A DNA stretch of 64,000 bases from Rhizobium viscosum (GCF_014873945.1 NZ_JADBEC010000002.1:1426001-1490000), one strand, 5' to 3'. Positions 25,741 through 34,820 are shown, counted from the stretch's first letter. Made by a program: numbers and translations. Notes: generated by a model not told the origin, from the sequence alone.

Positions 25741-27146
25741 CCTGCCCTCCCCAGAAACGGCTCAACATCACCGAGACCGTGAATGCGATCGGTACCACAG
25801 ATACGGCACGGCTCCTTCTTTGCCCCCGGTCGGAAATCTTCGACGAGATTGAACTTGCGAACCCTGTTGGCAATGGAGCCATCTTCACCGCGGAACTGGT
25901 TCATGCGCTGGATCATCTCCTCGATGGCCATGGTGGCGACGGACGTCGTGAAGGAAATGACGGCTGGCGACGGATTGCCCTCGCCGCGCACATACGCCTC
26001 TATCTTGCGGCGTTCGTATTCCTCCGGATCGCTGCGGCGGAGCGCCTCTTCGGCTGCGGCACCAGCATCGACAATGCGCCGGCAGACCAGACAGCTGCTG
26101 CCAGGTTCCAGCACGGTTGCGCGACCATCAGCTTCAAGGCAAGAGATCCCGAAGCGCTCGGTAACGCGAAGTGCAAGACCGATGTCGATCACAGGGATAA
26201 GGTAATAATAGGCAAGCCGATTAAGCAGCAGGCGCCCGTCATGGTCATCGGTGCAGCCGAAGATCAGATCCATCGACTTCAGAGCGTCGCGGCATTCGGC
26301 CGAACCGATCCAGCTGTCGTAGGTCTTCACCTGCGTTCCGAGGCCCATCCTCTCGATCTCGCGTTTCGCTACATCGACCTTCTTGACCTTGCGGTCGGCG
26401 TCATCCCAGGTTGCGCCATAGACGCGGTTCAGATTGGAATGCTCGACGTGATCGGGATCGAAGATGCCGATATGACCTGCGCCCATGCGCGGCAGTTGCT
26501 GCAGGAGTGGGCTTCCGGTTCCGCCGGCACCTACCACGCCGATGCGCATGTGATTCATCAGCCGGTTGAAGCCGGCTCCCAAAGCCAACTCCTGGCGCGC
26601 AAGCGCGGGGGAGCTAAGGGTACGGTCCGCGGCGAAAAGGACCGTATGCCAGTTGCCGCCGATCGTGCGCGCATATTCAAGATCGACGACGCAATCCGGC
26701 GACGTCCACACGCGGCCAGCGACCAGCTCTCTGTTCGCAAAAAGCAGGCTCGGCAGAATCGCCGTCTCGCCATTTCGATTTTGAGCGAGGCGGGCAAGCT
26801 CCGCCTCGTTCCGATCATCCTGTGAGGAGAAATGATTGGGCCCCCGCGGATGGGAGTGGGCGATGCCGACCTGAAGTCCCTCTCTTTCGGCGCGGGCCAG
26901 AAGGTCCACGAACCGCCTCGTGCTCCAGGAGATATGCTGATGGTCCGCGGACTTGATCTCTTCGTCCGTGACCGGAAGCACGTCCCTGATCAGGAGACGC
27001 ATCCGAGCTTGGCGGTCGAACGGATCTTGCTGGATCCGTGAAAGTCCGAACAGGACATAGGCCGCATGCTCCTTGTTGTCGGAAGCGCAGAGCTCGGCAC
27101 GCAACATACCGAGATGCAGTCCGTTGAGTGTGAGATCGGCTCTCAT
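25737..27146 (-). CDS. JAB peptidase-E1 (ThiF) fusion protein
   Basis: 469 residues. N-terminal JAB/MPN domain: a likely catalytic Glu26 ('NKEHAAYVLFG') and the JAMM motif 'HSHPRGPNHFSSQD' (His97, His99, Asp110), as in deubiquitinases. C-terminal E1/ThiF domain: nucleotide-binding 'IGVVGAGGTGSPLLQQLPRMG' (from about 202), 'DPDHVEHSNLNR', 'FGCTDDHDGR', and Cys pairs 'CLVC' (352-355) and 'CRIC' near the C-terminus for zinc. So one chain could both activate and remove a ubiquitin-like protein. The ATG at 27146 overlaps the stop of the multi-ubiquitin/E2 gene. Confidence 0.92.
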   Translation of the reverse strand: MRADLTLNGLHLGMLRAELCASDNKEHAAYVLFGLSRIQQDPFDRQARMRLLIRDVLPVTDEEIKSADHQHISWSTRRFVDLLARAEREGLQVGIAHSHPRGPNHFSSQDDRNEAELARLAQNRNGETAILPSLLFANRELVAGRVWTSPDCVVDLEYARTIGGNWHTVLFAADRTLSSPALARQELALGAGFNRLMNHMRIGVVGAGGTGSPLLQQLPRMGAGHIGIFDPDHVEHSNLNRVYGATWDDADRKVKKVDVAKREIERMGLGTQVKTYDSWIGSAECRDALKSMDLIFGCTDDHDGRLLLNRLAYYYLIPVIDIGLALRVTERFGISCLEADGRATVLEPGSSCLVCRRIVDAGAAAEEALRRSDPEEYERRKIEAYVRGEGNPSPAVISFTTSVATMAIEEMIQRMNQFRGEDGSIANRVRKFNLVEDFRPGAKKEPCRICGTDRIHGLGDVEPFLGRAG

Positions 27147-27997
27147 GCCGCGAGCTCCAATGCCCGCTCGATACGGCGCACCATCGTCCAGATACCGTCG
27201 ACACCCGGACGCCACGCATCGTTGTGACGAGACCAGCGCTGCCAGGTTTTGCCAGCGAAGGCGTGCGGCTGGTCGGCGGCCTTGGGATAACGCTGGTTGG
27301 CGGCGAGGCGAACCCAGGGCATCAGATAGAACATGTCAGGAGCGCAATCAGGATAGGCCGGCGGCAACAGAATGAGAATGTCTGCCGCACTGGCATCAAA
27401 CCGCGCCGGCGGCAGGCTCCAGCCTTTCAGCACGACAGCCTTGGTCGCACCTTGGGCCACCTCCTCATATTCGATACTCTGTTCGCGAAGATAATCGCGG
27501 TCCTCGGGCGGGAGCACTGCTGCTCCCGCGCCTTCGGTGGTGGTGTCGATGCCGGTGAAGAAACGTTCCGTCCCGTCACCCTGAAGGTCGACCTTCTCCT
27601 TGTTGCCAATCAGCTTGTCGTCACCGACGCGCTGGGAGAGCCAAACGCCGTAGGACTTCGGATCGACGCCGGCAAGCCGCTTCAGCTGCAGACCGGTAAT
27701 GAAGGGAAGGCCCCATTCAAACTTGCGGCCGTCAAGCACGAAACGGAAGGAACGATCGCTCTTGAAGGTGATGAACTGCTCGCGGCCTTCGCGACGCAGG
27801 TCGACGCCTTCGTCCGGACGGATTTCTTCGAGCTGACCGTCCTCGAGTTCCTGGAACAGGAGGTATTCGTCAGTCGGGAAGAGCTTTGCCTTCTGAAGGA
27901 TCTGGACACCGACGACGATCGGATCGTCAAAGGCGAAGGGGTTGCTGTCGATCTTCACGTCGAAGGTGCGACGGCGCTCTGCGATGTTGTCACTCAT
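27143..27997 (-). CDS. Multi-ubiquitin/prokaryotic E2 (family E) fusion protein
   Basis: 284 residues. Two beta-grasp repeats of the prokaryotic multi-ubiquitin type occupy about 11-78 and 82-148 ('TFDVKIDSN....DDPIVVGVQILQKA' and 'FRFVLDGRKFEW....ITGLQLKRLAG'). An E2-like domain follows from about 160 with 'LILLPPAYPDCAPDMFYLMP' and 'WQRWSRHNDAWRPGVDGIWT', the marks of prokaryotic E2 family E. Cys218 is the only cysteine in the protein and thus the only possible thioester site. First gene of the operon; CGGAGAAAT precedes the ATG. No separate free ubiquitin-like gene is seen. Confidence 0.9.
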   Translation of the reverse strand: MSDNIAERRRTFDVKIDSNPFAFDDPIVVGVQILQKAKLFPTDEYLLFQELEDGQLEEIRPDEGVDLRREGREQFITFKSDRSFRFVLDGRKFEWGLPFITGLQLKRLAGVDPKSYGVWLSQRVGDDKLIGNKEKVDLQGDGTERFFTGIDTTTEGAGAAVLPPEDRDYLREQSIEYEEVAQGATKAVVLKGWSLPPARFDASAADILILLPPAYPDCAPDMFYLMPWVRLAANQRYPKAADQPHAFAGKTWQRWSRHNDAWRPGVDGIWTMVRRIERALELAA

Positions 27998-28161
27998 GTT
28001 TGGATTTCTCCGCTTGCCGACAGAGCGCCTTTCGCTCTATCTGCATCTATAATTAATAGCTATTTTTTAGCTATGCAATAGCCAACATTTAAATTTTTTT
28101 TGTTGACTAAATCAGTAAAATATCTATTCTCAGTGAGTCCATTTACTCAGGAGGCCGCCCC
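27998..28161. promoter_or_regulatory. AT-rich divergent regulatory region
   Basis: An AT-rich spacer between the ubiquitin-like operon (minus) and the RHH/GNAT genes (plus). It holds repeated TAGCTA words near 28056-28080 that read the same on both strands, good candidates for an RHH- or XRE-type operator. On the minus strand TTGGCT followed by TAGCTA at about 17 nt could promote the ubiquitin-like operon. A small hairpin (AGAGCG at 28022-28027, CGCTCT at 28033-28038) lies in that operon's leader. Confidence 0.5.
28103..28130 (+). promoter_or_regulatory. Sigma70-like promoter of the RHH/GNAT genes
   Basis: TTGACT (28103-28108) and TATTCT (28125-28130) are separated by 16 bp, about 30 bp before the RHH start. 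A strong GGAGG site (in TCAGGAGGCC) precedes the ATG. Confidence 0.6.
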
Positions 28162-28368
28162 ATGAAGAAAACGATGACACTCAATCTGACCGACGCCGAG
28201 ATGCAGGCTCTGCAGGATCTCTGCGACAAAAAGGATCTCTCAAAAACAGCCGTGCTCCGTCAGGCACTCAGGCTCTATCAGCTTGTTGACGGGCGCATTG
28301 AACAAGGTGGAAAGCTCTTCTTCGAGGATGAAGCCAAGAAGGAGAAAGCGGAACTGATGGTGCTTTAA
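28162..28368 (+). CDS. Ribbon-helix-helix regulator/antitoxin-like protein
   Basis: 68 residues beginning 'MKKTMTLNLTDAEMQALQDLCDKKDLSKTAVLRQALRLYQLVD', a clear CopG/Arc-type RHH DNA-binding core (beta strand, then two helices). The C-terminal 20 residues are charged. It is followed after 3 nt by a GNAT gene, an arrangement seen in GNAT toxin-antitoxin pairs (TacAT-like), although this GNAT is longer than those toxins. It probably binds the divergent region upstream. Confidence 0.78.
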   Translation: MKKTMTLNLTDAEMQALQDLCDKKDLSKTAVLRQALRLYQLVDGRIEQGGKLFFEDEAKKEKAELMVL

Positions 28369-28371
28369 ATC

Positions 28372-28998
28372 GTGATCTCCTATCCTGCGTTTCTGATTGA
28401 TAAGCGTTCTGGCCAGACGGTGGACGCGGAACTCGTCGAAGGCATCAGCGAATCTGACTTGCGATCGGTCGAAACCGATTGGAGGCCTGTTGTTGAGGCA
28501 CGACTTCGAGAGCTCATGGCGCAAGGCGCCGATCGATCGGCATGGCCAGAAAGCAGTCATTGGGACTGGCGCAGGAAAGTTGACAGGGTTCGAGGATATC
28601 TTGCGTTCAGGACGATGGCACTGGTTTGCGAAGGCCAGTTGCAAGGTCTGATGATGCTCGCGATGGCAGGTCATACCTGCCGGATCGCAGAGCAGGCCAG
28701 GAAGGACCTGGTTTATGTTGATTACCTCGAATCAGCTCCTTGGAATTTGAAATCCATCGTCGCGCAACCACGCTTTGGCGGCGTTGGCACCATGATGATC
28801 CGAGCTGCCATCCAGGTGAGCAGGGAGCAAGATCTGCAGGGCCGCATCGGCCTGCATTCGCTCCCTGCTGCCGAAAGCTTTTACAGCAACGCTTGCGGCA
28901 TGACCGATCTCGGCCATGACGGAACCTATCAAGGATTAAAATATTTCGAGATGACGGCGGCTCAGGCTGACGCATTCTCGATATCGCCAGGAACATAG
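28372..28998 (+). CDS. GNAT-fold acetyltransferase
   Basis: 208 residues from a GTG 3 nt after the RHH stop. The middle and C-terminal parts fit GNAT: 'LVYVDYLESAPWN' (beta4), 'RFGGVGTMMIRAAIQVSREQDLQGRIGLHSLP' (the acetyl-CoA loop and following helix) and 'AAESFYSNACGMTDLG' (beta6/7 region). It would transfer acetyl to an unknown acceptor. Being coupled to an RHH gene it may be a toxin, but it lacks the size and exact pattern of TacT toxins. It precedes XRE and ImmA-type genes on the same strand. Confidence 0.75.
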   Translation: MISYPAFLIDKRSGQTVDAELVEGISESDLRSVETDWRPVVEARLRELMAQGADRSAWPESSHWDWRRKVDRVRGYLAFRTMALVCEGQLQGLMMLAMAGHTCRIAEQARKDLVYVDYLESAPWNLKSIVAQPRFGGVGTMMIRAAIQVSREQDLQGRIGLHSLPAAESFYSNACGMTDLGHDGTYQGLKYFEMTAAQADAFSISPGT

Positions 28999-29000
28999 CC

Positions 29001-29492
29001 ATGAAACTCGAAATCACGAGGGAATGGTTCGAACGTAGAGCCAAGCTGGAAGGAGACCTGGAAGTCTCCGCCGGCGGGCTTGCCAGGGACCCGACCCCAG
29101 ACCAAAACGAAGATGTAGATCCGGCTGCCGAAGTGGCCGGATCAATCCGTATGGCGTTTGGTTCATTCGTAGAGACCATGCGTCGGCGGAAAGGACTGTC
29201 GATCGAAAAGCTTGCCGAGCGCGTCGATCTCGACGCGAGCGACATCATGCGGATCGAGCGTGACGCACATTTCACGCCCGAACCACGTGTTGTCTTTCGA
29301 TTAGCGGAGACCTTCGACCTTCCCGGCAAGGCGTTGCAGCAACTCTCCGGAAACAGCGTCGCTCGCCCGGGCCTGCAGGAGCAAGCGCTTCGATTTGCAG
29401 CTCGGTCGGGAGATTCTCCGCAGAAGCTGTCCCGCGACGAGCAGCGGGCACTCGAAGAATTCATCGCGTATTTGGAAAAGCAACAAGGCTGA
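29001..29492 (+). CDS. XRE-family transcriptional regulator
   Basis: 163 residues. The helix-turn-helix lies at about 52-115: 'GSFVETMRRRKGLSIEKLAERVDLDASDIMRIERD', then 'PEPRVVFRLAETFDLPGKALQQLSG'. The N-terminal 50 residues and the C-terminal 'LSRDEQRALEEFIAYLEKQQ' are additional. The ATG comes 2 nt after the GNAT stop. The directly following ImmA/IrrE-type protease gene makes a classic repressor/anti-repressor pair as known from ICEBs1 and phage-like elements. Confidence 0.82.
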   Translation: MKLEITREWFERRAKLEGDLEVSAGGLARDPTPDQNEDVDPAAEVAGSIRMAFGSFVETMRRRKGLSIEKLAERVDLDASDIMRIERDAHFTPEPRVVFRLAETFDLPGKALQQLSGNSVARPGLQEQALRFAARSGDSPQKLSRDEQRALEEFIAYLEKQQG

Positions 29493-29496
29493 CGAA

Positions 29497-30408
29497 GTGC
29501 GTAACATCATCCTCAGCCGCGGGACGGCATCCGACATTGAACGCCAAGTCAATAAGGTCCTTAGGGGCCTGGGAAATCCGGAGCCACCATTACGACTTGA
29601 TGATGTACGCGAGCTTTTGAGTCTCGATCGCCGCTACTATTCCACGACAGATGATAGCCCTCTTCGAGAGACGATCAGCAAACTGACAGTTGCCGGGGCG
29701 CAAATCATGAAGCGCCCCGGCCTCATCCTGGATGCGGTGCGCAAGCTCGACCTCCGCGCATTGTATCTCCCGGATCGGAAGAGAATTCTTCTCGACAGCG
29801 CACAGCCTGACGCAAAACAGCGGTGGAATGAGGCCCATGAGATCGGCCACAGCATTTTGCCTTGGCACGAAGACCTGATGCTCGGTGATCACGAACAGAC
29901 CCTGACACCCGGATGTCACCAACAGATCGAAGCTGAGGCTAACTATGCGGCTGGCCAATTGCTCTTTCTGCAATCGCGGTTCGGCACAGCCGCCAACGAC
30001 TCTGCGCCGGGACTCGATGCCGTTCGCGCTCTTAAGTCGGCCTTCGGCAACACGTACACGACCACTTTTTGGAGGTTCATCGAGGATTCCCACCGGGATG
30101 TGCCAATGATCGGCTTGATCGGACAGCACCCGCGTTTTCCAATTGCGAACCAGCCGGAGTTTCGCCACATCATCGAGTCGCCTGCGTACAAAGCGCTGTT
30201 CGAAAGTCTGCCTACCGATCGTTTAGCGCAGGCGATCCGGACTTACTGTGAATACCGCAAACGTGGGCCGCTCGGCGCGGGCGAGGTTAACTTGACCGAC
30301 AGGCGGGGCGAGGCCCACGTCTTCTTATTCGAAACATTCAGCAATACCTACGATTGCTTGACCATGGGCACCTATCAACGGCCCTATGCGAGGGTTGTCG
30401 GCCTCTGA
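29497..30408 (+). CDS. ImmA/IrrE-type metallopeptidase
   Basis: About 303 residues from a GTG 4 nt after the XRE stop. 'RWNEAHEIGHSILPWHED' gives the HEXXH zinc site (His114, Glu115, His118), with 'QIEAEANYAAGQLLF' supplying the third ligand further on. This is the ImmA/IrrE (DUF955) family, whose members cleave or inactivate a partner XRE repressor in response to damage or peptide signals. The adjacent XRE gene is the likely partner. Confidence 0.85.
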   Translation: MRNIILSRGTASDIERQVNKVLRGLGNPEPPLRLDDVRELLSLDRRYYSTTDDSPLRETISKLTVAGAQIMKRPGLILDAVRKLDLRALYLPDRKRILLDSAQPDAKQRWNEAHEIGHSILPWHEDLMLGDHEQTLTPGCHQQIEAEANYAAGQLLFLQSRFGTAANDSAPGLDAVRALKSAFGNTYTTTFWRFIEDSHRDVPMIGLIGQHPRFPIANQPEFRHIIESPAYKALFESLPTDRLAQAIRTYCEYRKRGPLGAGEVNLTDRRGEAHVFLFETFSNTYDCLTMGTYQRPYARVVGL

Positions 30409-30469
30409 CCACAACAGGACCTTTTATCAGATCAAGCAGCCGTCGAGCCCGCCGGAGGATCGAGGATCA

Positions 30470-31165
30470 ATGTCGCCCCCAATTTCCTTTCCTCTCCGGG
30501 AGCAAGCACGGAGGCACCTCGAGAACGCCGCACAGCTTCTCAAGGGAGAAAGCCAGCAGCTCATCTACGCCTGCCTTGAGCTGCGTCTCTCCATAGAAGC
30601 GCTCATTTACGAAACACTGCAGACTTACGCCAAGACGCTGAGTCCGGCCGTTGCCACCGCCTATCAACACTGGCAGCCTGGCAAAGTCCTTGGGCTCCTC
30701 CGCGAACACGACCCACTCGCTGACCGATCCCTTCGAGTTCAAGCGCGACGCGTCGCGGATGATGGCGGTCCGGAACAAGGTCCCCCATTCTTCGAGGGCA
30801 CTGATAGCCGGTTGACAGTCGAGTGGGTGGAGAAGGCGCATCGGTCGATGAGTAGCTTCCTCCACCAGCGCACTATTTCTCAGCTCGAAAAGGGAAAGCC
30901 GATCGATGAAGCGGTCCTGAGAACGGAAGCGGCCCGCATCAGTGCGCGCCTTGCGGAGGTTCTTAAATCCGAAGTTTACAACATACGCATTACGGGCGGA
31001 TTCGAGTTTTCTTGCCCTAGATGCACGGCTGCTCTAACCGTAGATATGTCGCCGTTAATTCTAAACGGCTTCGCCGATACTTCGTGTATATCCTGCTCTA
31101 CTGCGTGGAAAGTTGAACTCGACAAAGCAGGCGAACCTCGCATAGTGCCAGCCGATCTAGCATAG
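30470..31165 (+). CDS. Unknown protein with C-terminal zinc ribbon
   Basis: 231 residues from the ATG at 30470 (GAGGATCA before it). The first part is helical ('LREQARRHLENAAQLLKGESQQLIYACLELRLSIEALIYETLQ'), resembling a HEPN-like or HTH-associated helical bundle, but no RxxxxH motif is clear. The C-terminus has 'FSCPRCTAALTV' and 'TSCISCSTAWKVEL', a CxxC...CxxC zinc ribbon. It follows the ImmA-type gene on the same strand. Function is not known. Confidence 0.65.
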   Translation: MSPPISFPLREQARRHLENAAQLLKGESQQLIYACLELRLSIEALIYETLQTYAKTLSPAVATAYQHWQPGKVLGLLREHDPLADRSLRVQARRVADDGGPEQGPPFFEGTDSRLTVEWVEKAHRSMSSFLHQRTISQLEKGKPIDEAVLRTEAARISARLAEVLKSEVYNIRITGGFEFSCPRCTAALTVDMSPLILNGFADTSCISCSTAWKVELDKAGEPRIVPADLA

Positions 31166-31334
31166 TATATCGACGTCGACGACGAAATGCGCGCCGATAC
31201 GATAGGTGGCATGCGAAATGAGGTCTATATACGCAAAGTTGAGCTTTTATTCAAAAGATCGCCGCATACAATCGATTCTCTGACCGCGCTTGAGTCGTTC
31301 TGATTCTGTCGCCTGAGGGTTACTTGGAGCACCG

Positions 31335-31643
31335 ATGTATATCTCGCGATTGCAGCTCGTTAACTACCGAAATTTCGCCCGTGCCGATGTGATTTTCAAA
31401 CAGGGCGTCAACACGATCATCGGTGAAAACGGATCCGGCAAAACCAATCTCTTGCGTGCCATGCGCTTGCTGCTCGACGAAGGCATGGTTCGCATGGTCT
31501 ATCGGCTCGACGAACAGGACTTCCATCGCGGATTGAAAGATTGGCGGGGGCATTGGCTGATCATCAGCCTGGAGTTCAGTGACGTTTCAGAGCATGAGTC
31601 TGTCCAGTCGCTGTTTCTTCACAATGCTGGCAATATCGAGGAT
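31335..31643 (+). pseudogene. 5' fragment of an OLD/RecF-like ATPase-nuclease gene
   Basis: The first 103 codons are native: 'MYISRLQLVNYRNFARADVIFKQGVNTIIGENGSGKTNLLRAM' holds the ABC/SMC-type Walker A (residues 30-37), as in OLD-family and Gabija GajA proteins or RecF-like ATPases. The frame then enters the Tn3-family inverted repeat at 31644 and ends at 31760 with foreign residues. The Walker B, the signature motif and any TOPRIM nuclease part are missing and are not found beyond the transposon. The gene is dead as it stands. Confidence 0.85.
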
Positions 31644-31682
31644 GGGGCCAGAACAAGAGCAGTCCGAAATCGTACGCTAAGG
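31644..31682 (+). repeat. Left inverted repeat of the Tn3-family element
   Basis: 39 bp matching the right end perfectly in inverse orientation. It lies inside the OLD-like gene and donates the residues 'GARTRAVRNRTLR' to the truncated frame. Confidence 0.9.
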
Positions 31683-31699
31683 GCGAACGGAACGAGAAC

Positions 31700-34675
31700 T
31701 TATGCGACCCGCCCTAACTCGGCTGGCAGACGGAGCGATCGAAATCCGTTGGGCATCTGATGTTCGGCATCCCAGGTGTAGATGCCGGTAAGGTTGATAT
31801 GCTCCCAACTGAGTGGCGAGATGTGCTTCAACAGAGTATCAGGAACATCTCGACCCGCTCGCTTCATCTGTGTGATTGCACGGTCGAGATAGACCGTATT
31901 CCAGTGGACGATCGCACTGACGACGAGGTTGAGACCAGAGGCGCGGAACGCTTGGCTCTCGAACGACCGGTCGCGGATCTCGCCCCGCTCGTGGAAGAAC
32001 ACAGCGCGCTTCAGCTTATGGGCGGCCTCACCCTTGTTGAGGCCGGCCTGACAGCGCCGCCGTAGTGCCGGACTTGAGTACCATTCGATCATGAACAGCG
32101 ACCTTTCGATACGACCGAGTTCGCGGAGCGCCCTCGCGAGATGGCTTTGCTTCGGAGATGCGGATAGTTTCTTGAGGATCGTAGACGGCACCACGGACCG
32201 CGTCGTGATCGACGCGGCGAGATGGAGCAGATCGTCCCAATGATCGAGGATTAGACTGGCATTGATCGGCGCCCCGATATGGTTCGACAGCGCCGGATAT
32301 GCATCGCTCTTCTCAAATGTGTGGAGCTTCCGGTCTTTGAGATTGCGCAGTCGCGGTGAGAACCGCTTTCCGATCAAGGCGAACAGCCCGAAGATATGAT
32401 CACTGGCACCCCCCGTGTCGGTAAAGTGTTCGTGGATGTCGAGGACCGTGTCCTGATCGAAGAGCCCATCAAGCACATAGGCCGCCTCGCTCTCGGTCGG
32501 ACTGATGGGCAAAATGCTGAAGTAGCCGTATTGATCTGACAGATGACTATAAAATTTCGATCCGGGCTCGCTGCCGTAATGCAAGTTGATTTCGCCGCGC
32601 TTTGCAGCTCGGTCGCTCGCTCGGAAGAATTGGCCATCGGAGGATGACGTTGTGCCATTGCCCCAAAGGCGGGAATACGGATGCCGGGTGTGGCCATCGG
32701 TGATGCACGCTTGCGCCGCGCGGTAGGTCTCCGATCGAGCATGGAATGTGCGCATCCACCCAATCTGGTGAGCGCTGATCCCCTTGGATGCGCCCGCCAT
32801 TCGCTTCGGCCCAAGATTGGTCGCATCCGACAGTACGCCTGCGAGCACGGCAGAGACATTTTTCGGGATGTCGCCAGTGCGAACATGCGTGAAGAGATCC
32901 GCAAAGCCGGTCCATTCCTGCACTTCCCTTAACAAGTCGGGAACCTCCACCAACGGGTACATGTCGCTGATCTCGGCATTCAGCTCCTCGGCTGCCACGG
33001 GGACTCCGCCGACGGTTGGTGTGACTATCAAGTTTCCGGCCTCAACACGAACTCCTTCGAGCTTTCAGGTCCGCGCTCTGTGCGCCAGACGCTTCAGGTT
33101 GAAGTCGAGCATCTGACGCGCTTCGGCAAGCCACTGCGCGCCGTCAACTTGGACCCCCAATCCGAGACGATCTTCTTCTTTCATCGTGATGAATGTTGTT
33201 CGCGGCATCAGATGCTCATCAATGGGCCGGAAAGATCGGCTGCCGTCGACCCAGATCTCCGCAGATCTAAGCCGGTCTCGCAAAGCCGCGAGCGTGGCGA
33301 TCTCGTAGAGACGGCGATCAGGTTTCCCCTGTTCGAAGATGAGCCGCCGATCAGCTCGGCTGAGGTGGGTGAGCGGCACGCGATCCGGGAGTGTCCGCCG
33401 CTTCTCGGCATAAAGCCGTTGCAGCAGCGCAATTGCCGCGAGAAGCGGGTCGTGGCGATGCGCCGAGCGGAACGTGAAGGCCTGAAGGAACGCACCAATG
33501 TATTTGTGGACAGTTGCATATTGCTCGGCTGCCACGGTCAACGGCGGTGCCTCGTTATCGTCTACCATCGACTCAAGCTCAGGCTTCATCCGAAGTAGCC
33601 GGTCCCAGCCGACTCTTTGATCGAGAACATCCAATGCATTCCGACCATAGTCGTTGGCGGATTGCAGTGCAGTGATCGTATCTAGAAACATGCGCAGCGC
33701 TTTGGCGGTATTCGCTCTGCAGTCCATCTGTCTCTGCTTCTTTCGATTGTTGGCTTGCGAGAACAACTTGCCCATCAGCTTGATGAACATCGTTACCGCG
33801 TCGTCCGTGAGCTTCTGACCAAGCTTGATGACCTGAGCCACGATCAGAGCGTGGCGACGGCTGGCATTGAAGTCGTTGGCAAGCCAGGCCGGCGTTGCAT
33901 TGCCCTCCCGGAACATCTGCTCCCACCGTCCGGATGATACGCGCGCCTGCAGTTCCGGATCGATCTCCAGCCGCTGCAGAAACGCTATCCGCTCAGTCAG
34001 CCCGACGAGGTTCGACGCAGCCGGCGCTTCTGGCGCCGAACGCAGCCAATGAAAGCGCGTCTGGCCGATCGACGGGTCAACCTCTAACAGCCTATCCAGT
34101 GCTTGAAGCCTATCGAGTGGAATGTCTTCAATCAGAGTTCTTTCTGCCCGGCGCCGGGCTATCGCACGGCCGGCCAGGCCGATCCGTTCGATCGTGTCGA
34201 TCGCCGGTAGAAGAGCTCCGCGTTCGCGAAACGTAGCGACAAGCGAACGGGCTATCGCAGCACCGTCGTCGGACGTCGTCGCCCCCTGAATTGCAGACAA
34301 TAGCGCGGCGCGGCGATCTTGCACTGTCGCGCTTCTCTTATCCATGTACATCATTAGCCGCGCCATGTGATCCCGACGGGTTTCTTCACGGCGTGCATAG
34401 AGGGCAAATTCTTCTGGGGTGGCTCCGATCTGGTCTGCAACATACTTCAGCATGGCTCGAGGCGGAGTTTCTTCTGCTCCAAGCACTCGACCCGGGTACC
34501 GCATCAGACATAGCTGGATGGCGAAACCTAGCCGATTGTGGCTACGTCTCCGCAGCTCGATCTCCAGGCGATCGGCCGGTGACAACGAATAGTGTCGGAT
34601 TAAGCTGTCCTCGTCGACTGGGATATCGACAAGCTTCTGGCGATCTTGATCTTTGAGAAGCTTGCGCTTTGCCAT
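31700..34675 (-). pseudogene. tnpA: Tn3-family transposase interrupted by an in-frame stop
   Basis: The frame from the ATG at 34675 ('MAKRKLLKDQDRQKL') to 31700 is 991 codons, the usual Tn3 TnpA length. It is continuous except for a single TGA at 33065-33067, with 'LAHRART' before and 'KLEGVRVEAGNL' after in the same frame. The C-terminal half has the expected catalytic region ('DATNLGPKRMAGASKGISAHQIGW', 'TDTGGASDHIFGLFALIGKRF', 'HWDDLLHLAASI'). One base change would explain the stop. Without readthrough the DDE core is not made, so this copy is probably immobile. Confidence 0.9.
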
Positions 34676-34820
34676 CGCCCGACTCCATTCATGACCAATC
34701 TGCGCGAAGCGTTGTCGAGTCGGGCCGGACAGAGAAATCAAAACTGGCGCATGTCGACAGCAATCCACAGAGTTCCGATCTCGCATATCCCAACTACGGC
34801 TTTGTTCACGCTCCGTTCGG

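Noticed and set aside
22437..27997. Type II CBASS (Cap2/Cap3 with a CD-NTase)
   Set aside because: E1, E2 and JAB functions are present, but no CD-NTase or cyclic-nucleotide effector is visible; the multi-ubiquitin repeats and DUF6527 point to a different family.
31335..31643. Gabija system (GajA/GajB)
   Set aside because: Only an ATPase N-terminus remains; there is no TOPRIM part and no UvrD-like helicase gene next to it, so OLD-like is the most that can be said.
33065..33067. Selenocysteine or programmed readthrough at the tnpA TGA
   Set aside because: No SECIS-like hairpin follows and Tn3 transposases do not use it; a point mutation is simpler.
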